Assembly: GCF_020055635.1 (NCBI RefSeq)
Contig: NZ_JAIPUT010000028.1
Coordinates: 1-53,884, forward strand
Reading direction: 5' to 3'
Origin: Marivita sp.
GTDB taxonomy: Bacteria > Pseudomonadota > Alphaproteobacteria > Rhodobacterales > Rhodobacteraceae
Length of the DNA stretch: 53,884 bases
Shown here: positions 25,042 through 34,845 of the stretch, piece after piece
How positions within the stretch are numbered: the first letter of the stretch is position 1
Layout of the letters: every line of letters begins with the position of its first letter
Translations under genes and position numbers: made by a program
The notes under the pieces: model-generated
Told to the model about the DNA's origin: nothing
What the model saw: the letters and a program-made list of their open reading frames with translations, nothing else
The model's database searches: none

Positions 25042-25458
25042 TCAGATCGCCTGAAGCCTGGCGGCCTTTCTGGTGGCCCAGATGGTGCGGATCTGCTCAC
25101 CCAGGGACATCGGATCGAAGGGTTTCGTGATCACGTCGAGGGCGCCGCTGTCCAAAAGCTCCTTCGAGGCCGTGTCTTCCGCCTTTGCGGTCATGAAGAT
25201 GGTGGCAATATCACCGTGCCTCGGGTCCGATTTGACGATCTCCGACATTTGAAGCCCGGTCATTCCGGGCATCATCACATCCAGGAGGAGAAGTTGCGGC
25301 GAAAGGGTCTTCAAGCCCTCCAGTGCATCCGGCCCCGAGCTGAACTGGTGGAGTTCGAAGTTGTCGACGAGCTCCAAGGCCATCCGCGCGATTTCAAGGA
25401 TATCCTCGTCATCGTCGACATGCAGTATTGTTCTGAGCTCAGACATTCCCGATTCCAT
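25042..25458 (-). CDS. Single-domain response regulator (CheY-like)
   Basis: 138 residues, receiver domain only. The acidic pocket is VDDDED (14-19), phospho-Asp60 is in LLLLDVMMPGMTG, and the conserved Lys is in VITKPFDP. With no output domain it likely passes phosphate to the Hpt protein or acts by binding. It starts 10 bp after the kinase gene, so the pair is probably co-transcribed; a start at 25446 (MSELRT) is also possible. Confidence 0.87.
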   Translation of the reverse strand: MESGMSELRTILHVDDDEDILEIARMALELVDNFELHQFSSGPDALEGLKTLSPQLLLLDVMMPGMTGLQMSEIVKSDPRHGDIATIFMTAKAEDTASKELLDSGALDVITKPFDPMSLGEQIRTIWATRKAARLQAI

Positions 25459-25468
25459 TCTTCAAAGA

Positions 25469-27187
25469 TTAGGCAACAGCCGGCACATCCATGACCCTAG
25501 CGTCCCGACTTGATTTTTCGAGTTCGAAGTAGAACGTCGTTCCTTTTCCGACCTCGGTTTCAAAAGAGATGATGCCGCCGTGCTGCCGGATGATTTCACG
25601 GCAGATGGTCAGGCCCAGCCCAGTGCTTGCGAACTTCTTGTTCTTCAGACCTTCCACCTGAATGAAGCTGTCGAACAGCGTGTCTCGTGCGTGTTCCGGA
25701 ACGCCCGGACCGTTATCCGCGACACTCACCCGCCAGAAGTCTTCGCAATCGCAGAGCTTTAGCGTAACGGCTTCCCCCTCTGGGGAAAGCTTTGCAGCAT
25801 TTGACATCAAATTCGACATGACCTGCATCAATCTGTTCGGATCGGCATTGACGAATGCTGGCTCGTCGGCCGAAAGGACTACGAATTTCACATTGCACTC
25901 TGCGGCAAAGGGAGCGTTCGATTCAGCGGCTTCACTCAGAATGTCGCGAAGATCGACAGCTTGTGTATCGATCGACAGGTCACCGTTTTGCAGTTTTTCG
26001 AGTGTGAGGATATCGTTCACGATCGCCAGAAGTCGATCGGAATTGCGATGCGCCACGTTCACCAACTTGGCAACGTTCGGCTCCATATCGCCCATGACGC
26101 CCGAGTCGAGCAGGCGCAATGCCCCCTTGATAGAGGTCAGCGGGGTGCGCAATTCGTGGCTTACGGTCGACACCGAACTTAACTTGAGGTCCTCGGCCTG
26201 CTTCCGCTCGGTGATGTCCCGCATGACGGAAATGAGACTGCGCTTGCCGTCCATGTCTTCGACAACATGCGTCAGCACCTCTACCGGGCCGAATTCGTCC
26301 TCGGTTTCGAATACGTTCTGTGTTCTTTCGCCCTTCAGAAGGGGACCGAGGTTGCGATAGAGACTGGAAAGCTGCGACTCGGAAAACAGGTTTGTGATCG
26401 ACCGTGAATCCAGATTGTCGGCGGACCAGCCGGTGCGGCGACGAAAGACCTTGTTGGCATAGGTGATCTCGAAGGACGACGGATCATAGATGCACACCCC
26501 GTCCGGAAGAACTTCGACAACATCGTTCCGGCCCTTTTCGGCACTTTGCGCCATGGCGCTCGACACGTCCGTGATGACGGAAACCAGCTCTGACACGGCA
26601 CCGGTCTGCTCGATCTTCGGAAACACGGTTATCTGAGCGGTGATGAAACAGCCCGACTGGCTCCGAAGCTTGTGGAACCCCGACCAGACATTGCCATCCA
26701 ATACGTGTTTGCGAACCTGGAACATCGTCTGTTTGGCCTCGTCGTCAAAGGCCAGGACGGTTGTCGCCACGCCAATGATTTCATCCGCCTGATAGCCGAA
26801 TGTCTCTGTAAACTTCTGGTTTACGGAATTGATCCTGCCGCGCGCGTCGGTCGCCATGACGATCGTGTGTTGGTTCAGGGCTTTCTCGTGGACCTCGACC
26901 GAGCGTTGGTTCACTGCGATGCGTTGAGCAACCCTGCGGGTCCGGGCGATGTTCAGAACGCTGGCCACGGCAGCCGAGGCCAGCAGGAACATTGCCGTCG
27001 TCTTTGTCCAGGCGTCACCCAGATTCGCGGAGTGCACGAGGCTGACCACCCCTGCGGAAAGGCCGAGCACGACCAGGAAACGAAAGCCAAGGTCCGCCAG
27101 CATATTCGGTATCGGAAAATCGTTTAAATACTTGGGCATGACTCGTCTGGAACACTCATGTTGATCGGAGAACTCTGAATGGTTCAT
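25469..27187 (-). CDS. PAS-PAS sensor histidine kinase
   Basis: 572 residues from the ATG at 27187; the longer TTG start at 27229 is rejected. Two N-terminal membrane helices with a very short loop, then PAS domains (about 100-215 and 225-335), HisKA with the phospho-His in TVSHELRTPLTSIKG, and an HATPase domain (N-box NLMSNAAK, G1 DNGPGVP, G2 TGLGLTI). The tiny extracytoplasmic loop suggests a cytosolic or membrane signal sensed through PAS. No receiver domain is fused. It lies next to its likely receiver partner. Confidence 0.87.
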   Translation of the reverse strand: MNHSEFSDQHECSRRVMPKYLNDFPIPNMLADLGFRFLVVLGLSAGVVSLVHSANLGDAWTKTTAMFLLASAAVASVLNIARTRRVAQRIAVNQRSVEVHEKALNQHTIVMATDARGRINSVNQKFTETFGYQADEIIGVATTVLAFDDEAKQTMFQVRKHVLDGNVWSGFHKLRSQSGCFITAQITVFPKIEQTGAVSELVSVITDVSSAMAQSAEKGRNDVVEVLPDGVCIYDPSSFEITYANKVFRRRTGWSADNLDSRSITNLFSESQLSSLYRNLGPLLKGERTQNVFETEDEFGPVEVLTHVVEDMDGKRSLISVMRDITERKQAEDLKLSSVSTVSHELRTPLTSIKGALRLLDSGVMGDMEPNVAKLVNVAHRNSDRLLAIVNDILTLEKLQNGDLSIDTQAVDLRDILSEAAESNAPFAAECNVKFVVLSADEPAFVNADPNRLMQVMSNLMSNAAKLSPEGEAVTLKLCDCEDFWRVSVADNGPGVPEHARDTLFDSFIQVEGLKNKKFASTGLGLTICREIIRQHGGIISFETEVGKGTTFYFELEKSSRDARVMDVPAVA

Positions 27188-27277
27188 TGTGTTTGATCTC
27201 GACAACTTCGCCCAAGAATTCGGCACCAATGCGGCACCAAAGCAGTCAAAAAAGGAAAAATTTCGGAGATGGTCAGG

Positions 27278-29272
27278 TCACGCGGCTTCGGTTTCTGCCT
27301 GCGCGTGTGACAGTTCAAGGCGGAAAACGCTGCCTTTACCCTCGATGCTCTGCACGGTCACTCTACCGCCATGCAGCACCGCAAGTTCGCTGGAAATCGG
27401 CAAGCCCAAACCGACACCGCCATTATCCCGCGTGTTGGAGGCATCCAGTTGTGCGAACCGGTCGAAAATCCTGTCAAGATCGGCCGCGGCAATGCCTCGG
27501 CCGGAGTCCCGAACCTCTACCCATGCCTTTGAACCATCTTTGCCCAAGTGAACCGATATCTCTCCGCGATCCGTGAACTTGATGGCGTTGACAATCAGAT
27601 TCGATGCGATCTGCTTCAGGCGCAAGGGATCGGCGAAAACCTTGCCAGCGTCGCCAGACACGGTCAGTTCAAGACCTTTCTTGTCGGCGAATGGCCGCAT
27701 TTCCGCGGCAACTTCGTCGCACAGCTTTCTCAGATTCACCACTTCGCGCTTCAGGCGAAGCGTGCCTTCTTCAATGGCGGCAAGATCGAGAATTCCGCCG
27801 ATCAGGCCCATCAGTTGCTGGCCCGAGACGTCGATCTGCATGGCGAAACGATCGATGTCAGCTTGGTAAGCGTCCAATGCCTGCGAAAGCGCCACGTTGC
27901 TTTCTGCATCAACGGTTTTCGCAAGAGCCATGTAGGTTGGGAGTGTTTCTGGCTTGCGCAAGAACGCATTGTACCCAAGCACCACCGTCAACGGCGTCCG
28001 CAATTCGTGGCTGATTGTGTTCAGGAATTCGGTTTTCGCCGCGCTCGCCTTTTCGGCCTTTGCGAGGGCAGCCTTCAGCTCCGTGATATCGACCCGAAAC
28101 CCGACCGTGTTCCCCGACGGCGTCCGACGTTCGACAACGCGCAGCCATCGACCGTCGTTCAATCCTTGTTCCATTGGACGACCGGCCGTGCGATGCAATT
28201 CTAGCCGCTTCGAGAGCCATGCCTCTTCATCGCCCAAGGCGGCATTGAACTGTCCTCGGGCCAGTCCGTAACGGACGATGTCCTCAAAGCGGCGGCCGGG
28301 GATCATGGCATCGGCCGATGCCGGGTACATTTCCTTGTAGCGGTTGTTGCACAGGATAAGACGGTCATCGCAATCGTACAGTGCGAAACCATCGTCCAGG
28401 GCTTCAATCGCCTCCATGAGCTGGGTCTCGGCGCGGACACTTCTTGCAAACAGCCAGTCGAAGGACCGCTTTACCAATATGGCCACAATGGCCGCCAGGG
28501 CGACAAGCCCCCACAGCAGGTTGAAGTTCGGAGGCGTTTTCGGCCAACCGCCCCGAGGAACCGAAGACACCGTCCAGCTTACACCGGGGGCCGTAACCCG
28601 CGTCAGCACCGGGTCGCCTTCGATCACCTCGGATTGGCCATAAAGACTCTCACCCCGTTCCGTCTCGATGACGATATCAAGACCATGCGACATATGCAGA
28701 TCTTCGACGGCGCTGAAGAACCGGTTCTTGTCGATCACCAACGACACCACGCCCCAGACACCCTGCGACGCTCCGGTGCCCGACGGATACATGACCGGGC
28801 TGCGCGTGATGAACCCTTGCCCACCCTGAACCAGTTCGAACGGGCCATCGACCAGTGTTTCGCCGAGAAGCATCGCCTGATCGACGCCTCCCATGAAGTC
28901 GGACCGGTCCCGAAGGTCTAGCCCCATCACCGCCTGGTTTTGCTCGAGCGGAAAAACATACTTGAATACGAGGTCCGGTGCCGCTGCGACATTGATGATG
29001 TCCTCCGCCTCCTGAACCATCTTTTTTGCGATCTGGGCGAACCGGTCGGCGGGAAGGTCCGGCTCCGCTTCGAAGACCGCTGCAATGCCTTTGGTGATCA
29101 GAACCTTTTCGTTCAGGGATTTCGTGATTTCCGACGCAATGGACGCGCTGATCTGCGTAACCTGCAAGCGTTGCTCGGCAAGGTAGCGCTGACCGTTCAC
29201 GATGGTGATGCCCACGCCGGCGATGACCGAAACGGCGATGATCAGGAAATATCCCGAGATGGATCGAAGCAT
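27278..29272 (-). CDS. CHASE-type membrane sensor histidine kinase with PAS domain
   Basis: About 664 residues from the ATG at 29272; a GTG 10 codons upstream is an alternative. One membrane helix, a ~220-residue periplasmic CHASE-like domain (with the DLRDRSDF region), a second helix near residue 260, a PAS-7-like domain (VDITELKAA at its end), HisKA (NTISHELRTPLTVVLG) and HATPase (NLIVNAIKF, DSGRGIA, GVGLGLPIS). CHASE domains bind small molecules outside the cell. First gene of the five-gene phosphorelay; the second kinase follows after 90 bp. Confidence 0.86.
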   Translation of the reverse strand: MLRSISGYFLIIAVSVIAGVGITIVNGQRYLAEQRLQVTQISASIASEITKSLNEKVLITKGIAAVFEAEPDLPADRFAQIAKKMVQEAEDIINVAAAPDLVFKYVFPLEQNQAVMGLDLRDRSDFMGGVDQAMLLGETLVDGPFELVQGGQGFITRSPVMYPSGTGASQGVWGVVSLVIDKNRFFSAVEDLHMSHGLDIVIETERGESLYGQSEVIEGDPVLTRVTAPGVSWTVSSVPRGGWPKTPPNFNLLWGLVALAAIVAILVKRSFDWLFARSVRAETQLMEAIEALDDGFALYDCDDRLILCNNRYKEMYPASADAMIPGRRFEDIVRYGLARGQFNAALGDEEAWLSKRLELHRTAGRPMEQGLNDGRWLRVVERRTPSGNTVGFRVDITELKAALAKAEKASAAKTEFLNTISHELRTPLTVVLGYNAFLRKPETLPTYMALAKTVDAESNVALSQALDAYQADIDRFAMQIDVSGQQLMGLIGGILDLAAIEEGTLRLKREVVNLRKLCDEVAAEMRPFADKKGLELTVSGDAGKVFADPLRLKQIASNLIVNAIKFTDRGEISVHLGKDGSKAWVEVRDSGRGIAAADLDRIFDRFAQLDASNTRDNGGVGLGLPISSELAVLHGGRVTVQSIEGKGSVFRLELSHAQAETEAA

Positions 29273-29592
29273 TCTGCCACGCCTGCCTTGCGAGAGTGTC
29301 ACGCTGTCGCCACGTTCTGCCCGATGGCCCGTGGAGAGTCAGCAATTGGGCCAGCGGCCCGCGTATATGAAGATCCTGGCGCCAAAAATCGCTGCTGTTG
29401 CGTAAATGGCACAGTTCGAAGCCGCTGCGATGTCCGGGGCGCACCATGACGCCAAGACCTGTCCGTCATATTTTGTGCCGGGATACGAGGAAAGCTTTTT
29501 GTCTGCAAAGAATAATGGAATGCGGATACAAAGGGTATCTAAAATGCAACTACAGGCTGTTCACTGGTCGTAGTGTCTTGAAGCCGCCGAAA
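29273..29592. other. 320-bp gap between kinase and ligD, no gene seen
   Basis: Contains the upstream region of the CHASE kinase and the end of ligD. Short frames on the plus strand run into ligD as antisense shadows. An AT-richer patch near 29490-29550 could hold part of a promoter, but I find no convincing box or hairpin. Confidence 0.4.
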
Positions 29593-32031
29593 TCACGCCT
29601 GCGACCACTCATCAAGCGCCTCGACGACGCTGCTTCCGATGCCCTTGTCCTGAACAGCCGCAAGCGGACACGGCTGGGCGAGGCGGCCTTCCATGTCGCC
29701 GACCTGAAACATGTCGGGGCGGTCGAGACGCTCAAGCTCGTCCCAAGTGACGGGGACCGCGACCGCGGCGCTGGAGCGGGCGCGCAGGGAATAAGGGGCA
29801 ACGGCGGTGGCGCCGCGCTCGTTACGAAGCCAATCGACGAAAACCCGGCCCTTGCGCTTGGCCTTGGACATGGTCGCGGTATAGCGATCCGGGTGACGAT
29901 CGGCGAGAATGGTCGCAAAGGTTCTGGCGAAAAATTTCACGGTATCCCATTCGGTGATCCGCCGCAGCGGAACGATGACGTGCACGCCCTTGCCACCGGT
30001 CACCATCGGGGCGCTTTCGAGTCCGCAGACCGACAGCCCGTCGCGCACCTCGACAGCAGCGCGTTTCACGTCTTCGAAGTCCAGCCCCTCATCCGGGTCC
30101 AGGTCGAACACCATGCGGTCCGGCCGCTCGATCCGGTCGCGCGCAGCCCCCCAGATATGGAACTCTAGGGTCCCCATCTGCGCCGCCCCGATCAGGCCTT
30201 TCGGGGTCGAGACATACATGTATTCTTCTGCGCCACCGTCTTTTTCCTCGATCGGCAGGGACTTGACCCCGTCCGGAAATCCCTTTCCCGCATGCTTCTG
30301 GAAGAAGCAATCGCCCGATATGCCATCCGGGCAGCGCAGCAGGGACACAGGCCGTTCCGCCGTATATGTCAGCATGCGTTCGGCGACACGCTCATAATGC
30401 CGGGCGACATCGCCCTTGGTCAGCCCGGTCTCGGGAATGACGACGCGGCCGGTGCTGGACACCCTCACTCCAGAGATCGTCTGGTCCCCACCATCCGTTT
30501 CAGCTTCTGCGGTCGCACTCACGTCCTGCGCCTCCTTGTCTTCGCGAAGGCCTTTGTAGACGCCGTGCCGAATGCGGCCCTCGCTGGTGAACTCGGCATA
30601 TTCGACCTCGGCCACGATCCGGGGCGACAGCCAGTGTGCCCCTTTGGTTTCCGATGGCAGATCGCCCTGAAATGGCGCGGTCTTGCGCGAAAGCGATTTG
30701 AAGTGCCCGCCCAAGTCCCTGAAATCGTCCTCGTCAAATCCCGTGCCGACCCGACCCCGGTAAACCAATTCGCCACCCTCGAAACTTCCAAGTAGCAACG
30801 AAGAGAACGGGCGCCCACGCTTGTCCGACGGAGACCATCCGCCGATCACGAATTCCGCCCGCCGCACGCATTTGGACTTGATCCAGGATCGGCTGCGGCT
30901 GCCGCGATAGGGCGCATCGCGGCGCTTGGAGACGATGCCTTCTCCACCTGCCTCGCACATGGCTTCAAGCGCCGCATCGCCGTCGCCCTCAATAACGGGA
31001 CTCAGGCGAAGCGGACCCCGGGGCGGCACACTGTCAAAGAGGCTTTCCAATTCCGCACGCCGGTCTGACAGCGCATCGTCCGTCAGATCCCGACCGTCCA
31101 GATGCAGGCAATCGAAGGCGTAAAAGGTCAGTGGGTCGCCGGATTTCAGGGCGGTTTGCAAGGCCGAGAAATCGCCTCCGGCCCCGCCCGCGATCACCTC
31201 GCCGTCGATCAACGCGGCGTCGCACTCCAGGGCAGCAGCATGTTCGCAAAGCGCGCCAAAGCGGTCCGACCAGTCTTTTCCGTTTCGGGTGTAAAGCCGA
31301 ACCCCACCCTTGCCGACGGCCATCAGACACCGATAGCCGTCGAACTTCGCCTCGTGTTGCCAGCCGTCGCCTCTTGGCGGGGCATCCTGAAGCGTCGCAA
31401 GCTGAACCTTTCGGAAGCGGGGAAGCGGCTTGTCGTGCCTTGCAGGCTTTGCCGCGCGCTTGTCCGACGCGATGGCACGCATTGATCGGCCCGTAGTGAC
31501 GCTGGTCTTGTGCTTGTTGGTCAGGGCATCCGCGCTCCGCCCGGCAAAGTCGTCACGTTCCTTGATCAGCAGCCAGTTTTCCCGCTTTTCGGTCTTCCGC
31601 CCGCGCATCCGGACCAGAGCCCACCCACCCTTCATGCGCGCGCCATGCAGGCGGATACGAAGCTTGCCCTTGGCCAGCCCGTCTTCGGGATCGTCCAGAG
31701 GCTCCCACCAGCCAGCATCCCAAAGCATGACGGTGCCGCCGCCATACTGATCCTTGGGAATGGTTCCTTCGAAGTCACCGTAGGCGACGGGGTGATCCTC
31801 GGTCCTCACGGCAAGGCGTTTTTCGGACGGATCGGTCGAGGGCCCCTTGGTGACCGCCCAGGACAGCAGAACGCCCTCCCATTCCAGCCGAAAATCATAA
31901 TGCAACCGGCTTGCATCATGCTTCTGCACCACGAAGGAAAGACGGTCGCCCCCGGCATCGACCAGCTCGGCGCGCGGTTCAGGCGTGACATCGAAGTCGC
32001 GCTTCTGACGATATGCGTCGAGCGTACTCAC
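29593..32031 (-). CDS. ligD: Multifunctional DNA ligase D
   Basis: 812 residues. Domain order is 3'-phosphoesterase (about 30-180; KHDASRLHYDFRLEWEG), ATP-dependent ligase (about 205-500; adenylated Lys229 in EAKFDGYRC), then primase-polymerase (about 530-810; VFDLDPDEGLDFEDVK). This is the PE-LIG-POL order of Pseudomonas LigD. It processes and seals double-strand breaks with Ku. It starts at a GTG that overlaps the ku stop by 4 bp (GTGA), so the two are coupled. Confidence 0.94.
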   Translation of the reverse strand: MSTLDAYRQKRDFDVTPEPRAELVDAGGDRLSFVVQKHDASRLHYDFRLEWEGVLLSWAVTKGPSTDPSEKRLAVRTEDHPVAYGDFEGTIPKDQYGGGTVMLWDAGWWEPLDDPEDGLAKGKLRIRLHGARMKGGWALVRMRGRKTEKRENWLLIKERDDFAGRSADALTNKHKTSVTTGRSMRAIASDKRAAKPARHDKPLPRFRKVQLATLQDAPPRGDGWQHEAKFDGYRCLMAVGKGGVRLYTRNGKDWSDRFGALCEHAAALECDAALIDGEVIAGGAGGDFSALQTALKSGDPLTFYAFDCLHLDGRDLTDDALSDRRAELESLFDSVPPRGPLRLSPVIEGDGDAALEAMCEAGGEGIVSKRRDAPYRGSRSRSWIKSKCVRRAEFVIGGWSPSDKRGRPFSSLLLGSFEGGELVYRGRVGTGFDEDDFRDLGGHFKSLSRKTAPFQGDLPSETKGAHWLSPRIVAEVEYAEFTSEGRIRHGVYKGLREDKEAQDVSATAEAETDGGDQTISGVRVSSTGRVVIPETGLTKGDVARHYERVAERMLTYTAERPVSLLRCPDGISGDCFFQKHAGKGFPDGVKSLPIEEKDGGAEEYMYVSTPKGLIGAAQMGTLEFHIWGAARDRIERPDRMVFDLDPDEGLDFEDVKRAAVEVRDGLSVCGLESAPMVTGGKGVHVIVPLRRITEWDTVKFFARTFATILADRHPDRYTATMSKAKRKGRVFVDWLRNERGATAVAPYSLRARSSAAVAVPVTWDELERLDRPDMFQVGDMEGRLAQPCPLAAVQDKGIGSSVVEALDEWSQA

Positions 32032-32873
32032 GAAGCTTTCTTCCGCGACCTGCCGGGGCTGGATTTACGCCCATTGCCGCTCTTGCTGGTCTTGAGGCTT
32101 TTCTTGAGCGCATCCATCAGGTCGACCACGTTCTCTGCCTCGCCTCCGCCCCGGTCGTCCGAAGCCTTGGCGCGCGGTGTCTTCTTGGATTTCATCTTTC
32201 GGTCGATCAGGTCCCGAAGCGCCGTCGCATAATTGTCCTCGAAGGCAGACGCATCGAAGGGCGCGGTTTTCTTTTCGATCAGCTGGGTTGCAACCCCCAG
32301 CAACTCCTCGTCGGAGGCTTCATCTTCGATCCCGGAAAACAGCGGATCAGCACTCCGAATGTCCTTTTCGTAATGCAGCGTTTCCATCAGAAGCCCGTCG
32401 CCACAGGGCCGAACCGCACAGAGATACTCCTTGCCGCGCATGGTCAGCTGGCCAAGCCCTGCCTTTCCGGTCTGGCGCAACGCGTCGCGCACCACGCGAT
32501 AGGCGTCCTCGGCCAATTCGTCGGTCGGCACGACATAGTAGGGACGGTCAAACCAGATCGGCGCGATTTCCGTCGCCTCGACGAACTGGACGAGCTCGAA
32601 TGTCTTCTTCGTCTCCAGCTTGATCGCGTCGATCTCGTCCTTTTCCAGCAGGATATACTCGTCACCATCGGTCGCGTAGCCCTTCAGGATGTCATCGCTT
32701 TCGACGGGTCCGACCCCTTGCACCACCTTCTGGTAGTGAACGGGTTTGCCCGAAGGCCGGTGAATCTGGCGAAACGACACGCGCGCCCCCGAATTGCGGG
32801 CAGAGTGGATTTCGATCGGGATCGACACCAGGGAAAGCCTCAACTGCCCTTTCCAGATTGCCCGCGATGCCAT
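32028..32873 (-). CDS. ku: Ku protein for non-homologous end joining
   Basis: 281 residues from the ATG at 32873 (MASRAIWKGQLRLSLVSIPI), the classical Ku start; the 14 codons before it are not conserved in kind. The Ku core is followed by a Lys/Arg/Ser-rich tail of about 35 residues (from LKKSLKTSKS to the end) typical of bacterial Ku proteins that bind DNA and LigD. It binds broken ends as a homodimer. It forms a two-gene operon with ligD. Confidence 0.94.
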   Translation of the reverse strand: MASRAIWKGQLRLSLVSIPIEIHSARNSGARVSFRQIHRPSGKPVHYQKVVQGVGPVESDDILKGYATDGDEYILLEKDEIDAIKLETKKTFELVQFVEATEIAPIWFDRPYYVVPTDELAEDAYRVVRDALRQTGKAGLGQLTMRGKEYLCAVRPCGDGLLMETLHYEKDIRSADPLFSGIEDEASDEELLGVATQLIEKKTAPFDASAFEDNYATALRDLIDRKMKSKKTPRAKASDDRGGGEAENVVDLMDALKKSLKTSKSGNGRKSSPGRSRKKAS

Positions 32874-33004
32874 GATAGAACGCCCCTTTCCGGTTGCGGC
32901 GCGGTTCCACACCACACCGCTTAAACAACCGATGGCGCGAAAAGTTTCCTTGTCGGACAGGTCTGCAAAACGACTGTCAAACCGGGCTCGGATGACGCCT
33001 GAAA

Positions 33005-33688
33005 TCAGTCGTGCAGCTGCAAGAGACGGGTGAAGCTCATGGAAATATGGGCTTGCTGGATGCGCGCAACCGCCTCGAGATCACCGGATTGCAGCGCGAT
33101 CTGGATGGCCTCGAGTTCATGCAGGAATATCCGGTATTCCGCGATCAGGTCGAGTTCGGCCGCGATGGCGCGCACAAGCCAAAGGCGCTTGGTCTTGAAA
33201 TAAAGGCGTTCGAGCACCTGGCGAAGGGGTTCGTTTGCGGTAAGCTCGCTCAGGGTGTGGAAAGCGTCCATGTCGAGTTGAGTGAAGGCGCGCGGGGTGC
33301 CGTCGGGGATCATCGCTTTCGACCGGTCGATCAGGTCCTGCAGCCGTTGCGGGAAATCGCCGTTCGGCGGGACCGGGTCCAGCCGTCCGGTCAGCGCGGT
33401 CAGTTCGACCCGAAGACGGTATTCCTGGCTCAACTCGGTGATGTCGGCGTCCGTGACAAGCGTTCCGACGCCATGCACCGACTGGACAAGACCTTCGTCT
33501 TCCAGACGGGCAAGGACACGGCGCACCGGAGTACGGCTGGTTCCGAACTCCTCGGCCAAGGCGGTTTCCGAAAGCTGCGCACCGGGCGCTACATCCAGAA
33601 GGCAGATCCGCTGACGGATCGTGCGGTGCATCGCTGCGTGACGATCCTTGACCGTGAGGCTCTCGTCGGTGACGGGAGGATCAGTCAC
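33005..33688 (-). CDS. GntR-family regulator, FCD subfamily
   Basis: 227 residues. N-terminal winged helix (about 20-85; TALAEEFGTSRTPVRRVLAR) and a C-terminal all-helical FCD effector domain with metal-binding residues (DAFHTLSELTANE, and a late HISMSF). It overlaps the M20 gene by 8 bp, so it is the third gene of the doeA-like operon and probably controls it. Ectoine-degradation clusters usually use the MocR-type EnuR plus AsnC; this regulator is of a different type. Confidence 0.87.
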   Translation of the reverse strand: MTDPPVTDESLTVKDRHAAMHRTIRQRICLLDVAPGAQLSETALAEEFGTSRTPVRRVLARLEDEGLVQSVHGVGTLVTDADITELSQEYRLRVELTALTGRLDPVPPNGDFPQRLQDLIDRSKAMIPDGTPRAFTQLDMDAFHTLSELTANEPLRQVLERLYFKTKRLWLVRAIAAELDLIAEYRIFLHELEAIQIALQSGDLEAVARIQQAHISMSFTRLLQLHD

Positions 33689-34841
33689 ACAGCCGATCTC
33701 CCAAGCTTTCGAGCATGGTCAGGCATTGGGCAAGCTGCTCGATGGCAAGGTACTCGTCGGCCTTGTGCGCCTGTTCGATGGATCCGGGACCGCAGACAAC
33801 GACATCCGTGCCCATCGCCTGAAAAATGCCCGCCTCCGTCCCGAATGCCACGACATCGCTGCTGTTGGCGCCGGTCAGTTCGGCCATGATCCGGCGCGCC
33901 TCGTTCTCGTCGGTGGGGATCAGGCCGGCCACCTCGCCGATGATCTCGGTGGTGATGTAGGCACCCGGATGAACCGCCCTCATGCGGGGCAGAAGTTCGG
34001 TCTCGCAATAGTGCTGAAGGCTCTGTTTGACGAAATCTGCATCGCCGGGCTGGACCGGCCGCATCTCCCATTCCACTTCGGCTGACGGCGCGATCACGTT
34101 GTGAGCGACGCCACCCGTCAGCGCCCCGACATTCACCGTCGTCCAGGGGGGATCGAAGGGGCTGTCTTTCGGAGCGCGTTCCCGCAAGGCATCCTTGAGA
34201 CCCAGCAAGTGATTGACGTAGCGCACAGCGTATTCGACAGCGTTCACGCCATGATCGGGCAGGGAGCCATGCCCGGCCAGACCATTGAACCGGGTGGTGT
34301 ATTCGTTGCACCCCTTGTGGCCGTCGATGATGCGCATCTCGGTCGGCTCACCAATGATCGCCACGCCAGGCGTCAGGCCTCGTTCGGAGAGTTCGTCGGC
34401 AAGATGCCGGGCGCCCATGCAGCCGACCTCCTCATCATAGGTAAAGGCGAAATGCAGGGGGCGGGCGGCGACACGCTCGGCGAAATGCGGAGCCATCGCC
34501 AATGCCGCGGCGATAAAGCCCTTCATGTCACAAGAGCCGCGCCCGTAAAGGCGCCCGTCGGCTTCGTCCATGACGAATGGATCGCGGGTCCATGCCTGAT
34601 CTGTTACCGGCACGACATCACTGTGCCCCGAGAGAAGGATACCGCCATTGCGATCCGGGCCCAGCGTGGCAAACAGGTTCGCTTTTGTCCCGCAGGGCGA
34701 GGAGATCACGTCACAGCGCGCACCGGCATCTTCGAGCAAGCCGGCCATATGCAGGATCATGTCAAAATTGCTGTCCACCGACACCGTCGGATAGGCGATC
34801 AGATCACCAAGGATTTCCGTCGTGCGCTGCAGATGGTTCAC
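33681..34841 (-). CDS. M20-family deacetylase (ArgE/DoeB2-like)
   Basis: 386 residues. Metallopeptidase M20 residues are present: His in LLSGHSDVVP, Asp in GRGSCDMKGF, Glu-Glu in YDEEVGCMG, Glu in GEPTEM and the late His in EQAHKADEYL. This is the two-zinc amidohydrolase layout of acetylornithine deacetylase. Coming 4 bp after the ectoine-hydrolase gene, its likely substrate is N-acetyl-2,4-diaminobutyrate, giving acetate and diaminobutyrate. Acetylornithine is the alternative. Confidence 0.82.
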   Translation of the reverse strand: MNHLQRTTEILGDLIAYPTVSVDSNFDMILHMAGLLEDAGARCDVISSPCGTKANLFATLGPDRNGGILLSGHSDVVPVTDQAWTRDPFVMDEADGRLYGRGSCDMKGFIAAALAMAPHFAERVAARPLHFAFTYDEEVGCMGARHLADELSERGLTPGVAIIGEPTEMRIIDGHKGCNEYTTRFNGLAGHGSLPDHGVNAVEYAVRYVNHLLGLKDALRERAPKDSPFDPPWTTVNVGALTGGVAHNVIAPSAEVEWEMRPVQPGDADFVKQSLQHYCETELLPRMRAVHPGAYITTEIIGEVAGLIPTDENEARRIMAELTGANSSDVVAFGTEAGIFQAMGTDVVVCGPGSIEQAHKADEYLAIEQLAQCLTMLESLGDRLCD

Positions 34842-34845
34842 GATG

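Noticed and set aside
27207-27236. Short direct repeat (CGGCACCAA twice) upstream of the PAS kinase
   Set aside because: Only two copies of nine bases; likely chance, with no link to a promoter or mobile element.
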